Shown in pieces: positions 9,758-10,887 of a stretch of DNA of 10,887 bases; positions within the stretch are counted from its first letter, which is position 1, and each line of letters starts with the position of its first letter. Made by a program: the position numbers and the translations under genes. Source of the stretch: DATAQC01 sp039649175 (lineage in GTDB: Bacteria; Actinomycetota; Acidimicrobiia; Acidimicrobiales; AC-14); contig JBBWZS010000144.1 of assembly GCA_039649175.1 (NCBI GenBank), positions 1 through 10,887 on the forward strand, read 5' to 3'. A model generated the notes under the pieces. That model was not told where the DNA came from. It did no database searches and saw only the letters and a program-made list of their open reading frames with translations.

Positions 9758-10516
9758 TCACCCCGGCTGCGTCGCCATCCGTTCGAGCCAGCCCAGCAGG
9801 ATGGCCACGACCCGGGGGTCGTGACGGAGGCGGTGGCCGGCCCCGGGGACCACGCGGAGGTCGGCGCTGTCGCCTGCTGCTTCGGCCAGGGCCCGGGCGG
9901 CGTCGAGGGGCACGACCTCGTCGTCGTGGCCGTGGACGATGAGCAGCGGGCGAGGCGGGATCTTGGCCACGACCGACAGGGGGTCGATCTCGGCCAGCTC
10001 CCGGGCCCATCGCTCCGGGTCGACGGGGTGGCCCGGGTCGGAGATGACACCCACCTCGCGGGCGTGGGTCAGGAACGCCTCGGGATCGGCCGCCCACTTG
10101 GCGAAGCCGGCAGGGGCGGCCAGGGTGGCCACGCCCCTGACCCGCTCGTCCTCGGCCGCCTCGCAGATGGCCAACGCACCTCCGGTGCTCGAGCCCGCCA
10201 CCCAGACGCCTTCCACCCCGTCGGTCCGCTCCAGGTGGCCCACCGCCGCCCGCAGGTCGTCGAGCCACCCGCTCAGGGAGAAGTCGCCCTCGGACCCGCC
10301 CGTGCCCCGGAAGTTGAACGTGAGCACGACCCAGCCACCCTCGGCTGCCAGGTGGTCGGCCAGCTCGGAGTAGGTCTGGACGGTGGCCGCCCCGCAGCCC
10401 GGATCGGCCGGGAAGCCGTGACAGAGCACCAGCCCCGGCAGCGGACCGGTCGCCCCCGGCGGACGCGAGATGTGCGCAGCGAGGCCGAGTCCGCCCGATC
10501 CGATTGTGGTCTCCAC
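9758..10516 (-). CDS. Cytoplasmic alpha/beta-fold hydrolase
   Basis: A 252-aa serine hydrolase of the dienelactone hydrolase/COG1073-like group, substrate unknown. Seen: CHGFPAD at 32-38 (oxyanion region), FNFRGTGGSEGDF at 67-79, a nucleophile elbow GSSTGG with Ser110, HGHDDEVVP at 195-203 with the likely acid Asp199, and His228 in VPGAGH. The triad looks intact. There is no signal peptide. The start is GTG 10516: GGAGGTG sits 7-8 bases upstream on the minus strand, a near-ideal spacing. The open frame continues to an ATG at 10621, but those 35 extra residues are Arg-rich and unlike the family. The 371 bases upstream form a structured non-coding stretch that may be its leader. It converges on thiE. 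Confidence 0.9.
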   Translation of the reverse strand: METTIGSGGLGLAAHISRPPGATGPLPGLVLCHGFPADPGCGAATVQTYSELADHLAAEGGWVVLTFNFRGTGGSEGDFSLSGWLDDLRAAVGHLERTDGVEGVWVAGSSTGGALAICEAAEDERVRGVATLAAPAGFAKWAADPEAFLTHAREVGVISDPGHPVDPERWARELAEIDPLSVVAKIPPRPLLIVHGHDDEVVPLDAARALAEAAGDSADLRVVPGAGHRLRHDPRVVAILLGWLERMATQPG

Positions 10517-10523
10517 GATGTCG

Positions 10524-10530
10524 CACCTCC
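10524..10530 (-). promoter_or_regulatory. Strong Shine-Dalgarno site deciding the hydrolase start
   Basis: GGAGGTG on the minus strand, followed after seven bases by GTG 10516. This is the best ribosome binding site of any gene in the window and decides the start against the longer open frame beginning at 10621. Confidence 0.8.
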
Positions 10531-10634
10531 GGAAACCGGTGCCGCCGTACGTGCGGCGGACGAGCCGGGTGTTCGAACCGTCCGTTGGGCTGTGGCTACG
10601 CCGAAGCAGGCTTCGACACACTGCGGCGCGGCGA

Positions 10635-10654
10635 GGGGGCGCAGAAGCGCCCCC
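10635..10654. repeat. Perfect 8-bp GC hairpin with tetraloop
   Basis: GGGGGCGC (10635-10642), loop AGAA, GCGCCCCC (10647-10654). On the minus strand the loop reads TTCT. Neither side has a T tract, so it is not a classical intrinsic terminator, though it could be a U-tract-less terminator or a structural element of the leader. Confidence 0.55.
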
Positions 10655-10672
10655 CCGTCGAGAAACACTGGA

Positions 10673-10798
10673 TCAGAGACCCGAGCGAGGCGGAAGCACC
10701 GGGGGGGACCAACTCCCGGTCGCTGCTCGGGCGATGGCTGGCGGTATTGCCAGCCGGTCCAGCTGCCGGCTAGCGGACAGCCACCTCCGAGGTCCCAT
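10673..10798 (-). CDS. Possible 41-aa small ORF in the leader
   Basis: An ATG-started frame on the minus strand encodes a 41-residue, Arg/Pro/Ala-rich peptide beginning MGPRRWLSASRQLDRL. It ends in TGA 19 bases before the 8-bp hairpin. It has no transmembrane or known domain pattern and no Shine-Dalgarno site at proper spacing (the nearest GGAGG is 24 bases upstream). It overlaps, in another frame, a 17-codon frame from GTG 10823 to TAG 10770. Coding is doubtful; the bases may be better explained by RNA structure. Confidence 0.2.
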   Translation of the reverse strand: MGPRRWLSASRQLDRLAIPPAIARAATGSWSPPVLPPRSGL

Positions 10799-10819
10799 GA
10801 CAACAGTCGCTCAGTTGGA

Positions 10820-10830
10820 CCACCTCCTTT
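10820..10830 (-). promoter_or_regulatory. Extended Shine-Dalgarno-like sequence without a recognised gene
   Basis: The minus strand reads AAAGGAGGTGG here and continues TCC, so 14 bases can pair with the usual 16S rRNA 3' tail, allowing one G-U pair. It precedes only short frames: GTG 10823 or CTG 10814 to TAG 10770 (17 or 14 codons, containing Cys-Cys-His). The ACCTC at 10789-10793 could pair with the GAGGT of this site or with a second one at 10781-10788. Confidence 0.45.
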
Positions 10831-10887
10831 CCTCGGTAGGGATATGAAACCACATCCCGATGCCGAAACGGAGGTTTTTTCCATCCC

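Larger units (their letters stand above)
10517..10887 (-). other. Structured non-coding stretch, candidate 5' leader or small RNA
   Basis: No convincing protein gene covers these 371 bases. Perfect inverted repeats seen (same on either strand): 10542-10547 with 10554-10559 (6 bp, loop 6); 10602-10606 with 10611-10615 (5 bp, loop 4); 10635-10642 with 10647-10654 (8 bp, loop 4); 10680-10686 with 10725-10731 (7 bp) enclosing 10698-10703 with 10715-10720 (6 bp); 10736-10742 with 10749-10755 (7 bp, loop 6). On the minus strand GGAGGTG occurs three times, at 10821-10827, 10782-10788 and 10524-10530; only the last serves a recognised gene. A comparatively AT-rich segment at 10841-10887 could hold a minus-strand promoter. 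The minus direction is favoured because all three ribosome-site-like elements point that way. I recognise no Rfam family. GC-rich DNA yields chance stems, so confidence is moderate. Confidence 0.45.

Noticed and set aside
10493..10590. tRNA-like fold on the plus strand: GCCCGAT pairing with GTTGGGC and a T-arm-like GGGTG-TTCGAAC-CGTCC
   Set aside because: No proper D-arm or 5-bp/7-base anticodon arm lies between them, and the 5' part overlaps the well-supported hydrolase start.
10542..10590. Group II intron domain V (GCACGTACGG on the minus strand)
   Set aside because: The conserved AGC and GAAA portions of domain V are absent and no reverse transcriptase is nearby.
10812..10830. 3' end of a 16S rRNA gene on the plus strand (GGACCACCTCCTTT)
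   Set aside because: No 16S sequence precedes it; the better reading is an extended Shine-Dalgarno on the minus strand.
10846..10880. Intrinsic terminator on the plus strand ending in six T
   Set aside because: The AAACC/GGTTT stem is short with a 21-base loop, and no plus-strand gene ends before it.
10517..10887. RNase P RNA, tmRNA or SRP RNA
   Set aside because: GAGGAAAG resembles the RNase P P4 strand, but the following TCCGGGCTCC and the other conserved boxes are missing. No tmRNA or SRP core words were found on either strand.

Overview
The window is very GC-rich, densely packed bacterial DNA. Several traits point to a high-GC Actinobacteriota, possibly an Acidimicrobiia-like lineage. 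The homodimeric pyruvate dehydrogenase E1 is closest in wording to mycobacterial AceE as I remember it. GTG starts are frequent, one gene looks leaderless, and there is an HhH-GPD-like protein of a type I associate with actinobacteria. The lineage is an inference from composition and recalled protein families; no rRNA or tRNA is present to settle it.

Layout. (1) Bases 1-2168, minus strand: a two-gene unit. A ribonuclease HI fused to a YpsA/DUF1273-like SLOG domain is followed 6 bp later by an ABC-F type ATPase that runs off the left edge. (2) 2230-4938, plus strand: aceE, divergent from the RNase H gene. (3) 6653-4896, minus strand: a phosphoesterase of the phospholipase C/AcpA type. It converges on aceE and overlaps its 3' end by 43 bp. 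(4) 6729-7142, plus strand: a small membrane-anchored or secreted Thr/Pro/Ala-rich protein of unknown function. (5) 7177-9714, plus strand: an HhH-GPD-like protein, then a tightly coupled set of a membrane-anchored alpha/beta hydrolase, thiS and thiE, joined by two 4-bp ATGA overlaps. (6) 10516-9758, minus strand: a cytoplasmic alpha/beta hydrolase with an excellent Shine-Dalgarno site. (7) 10517-10887: 371 bases without a convincing protein gene. This stretch is rich in perfect hairpins and, on the minus strand, carries three copies of GGAGGTG, so it may be a structured leader of the hydrolase gene.

How the genes relate. ThiS (sulfur carrier) and ThiE (thiamine phosphate synthase) serve thiamine diphosphate synthesis, and AceE needs that cofactor. 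They are about 4 kb apart with other genes between, so only the theme is shared. No thiG, thiF, thiO or TPP riboswitch was seen. Most genes here are housekeeping. The two most unusual items are the RNase H-SLOG fusion and the structured stretch at the right end. No mobile element, CRISPR array or clear defence system was found.
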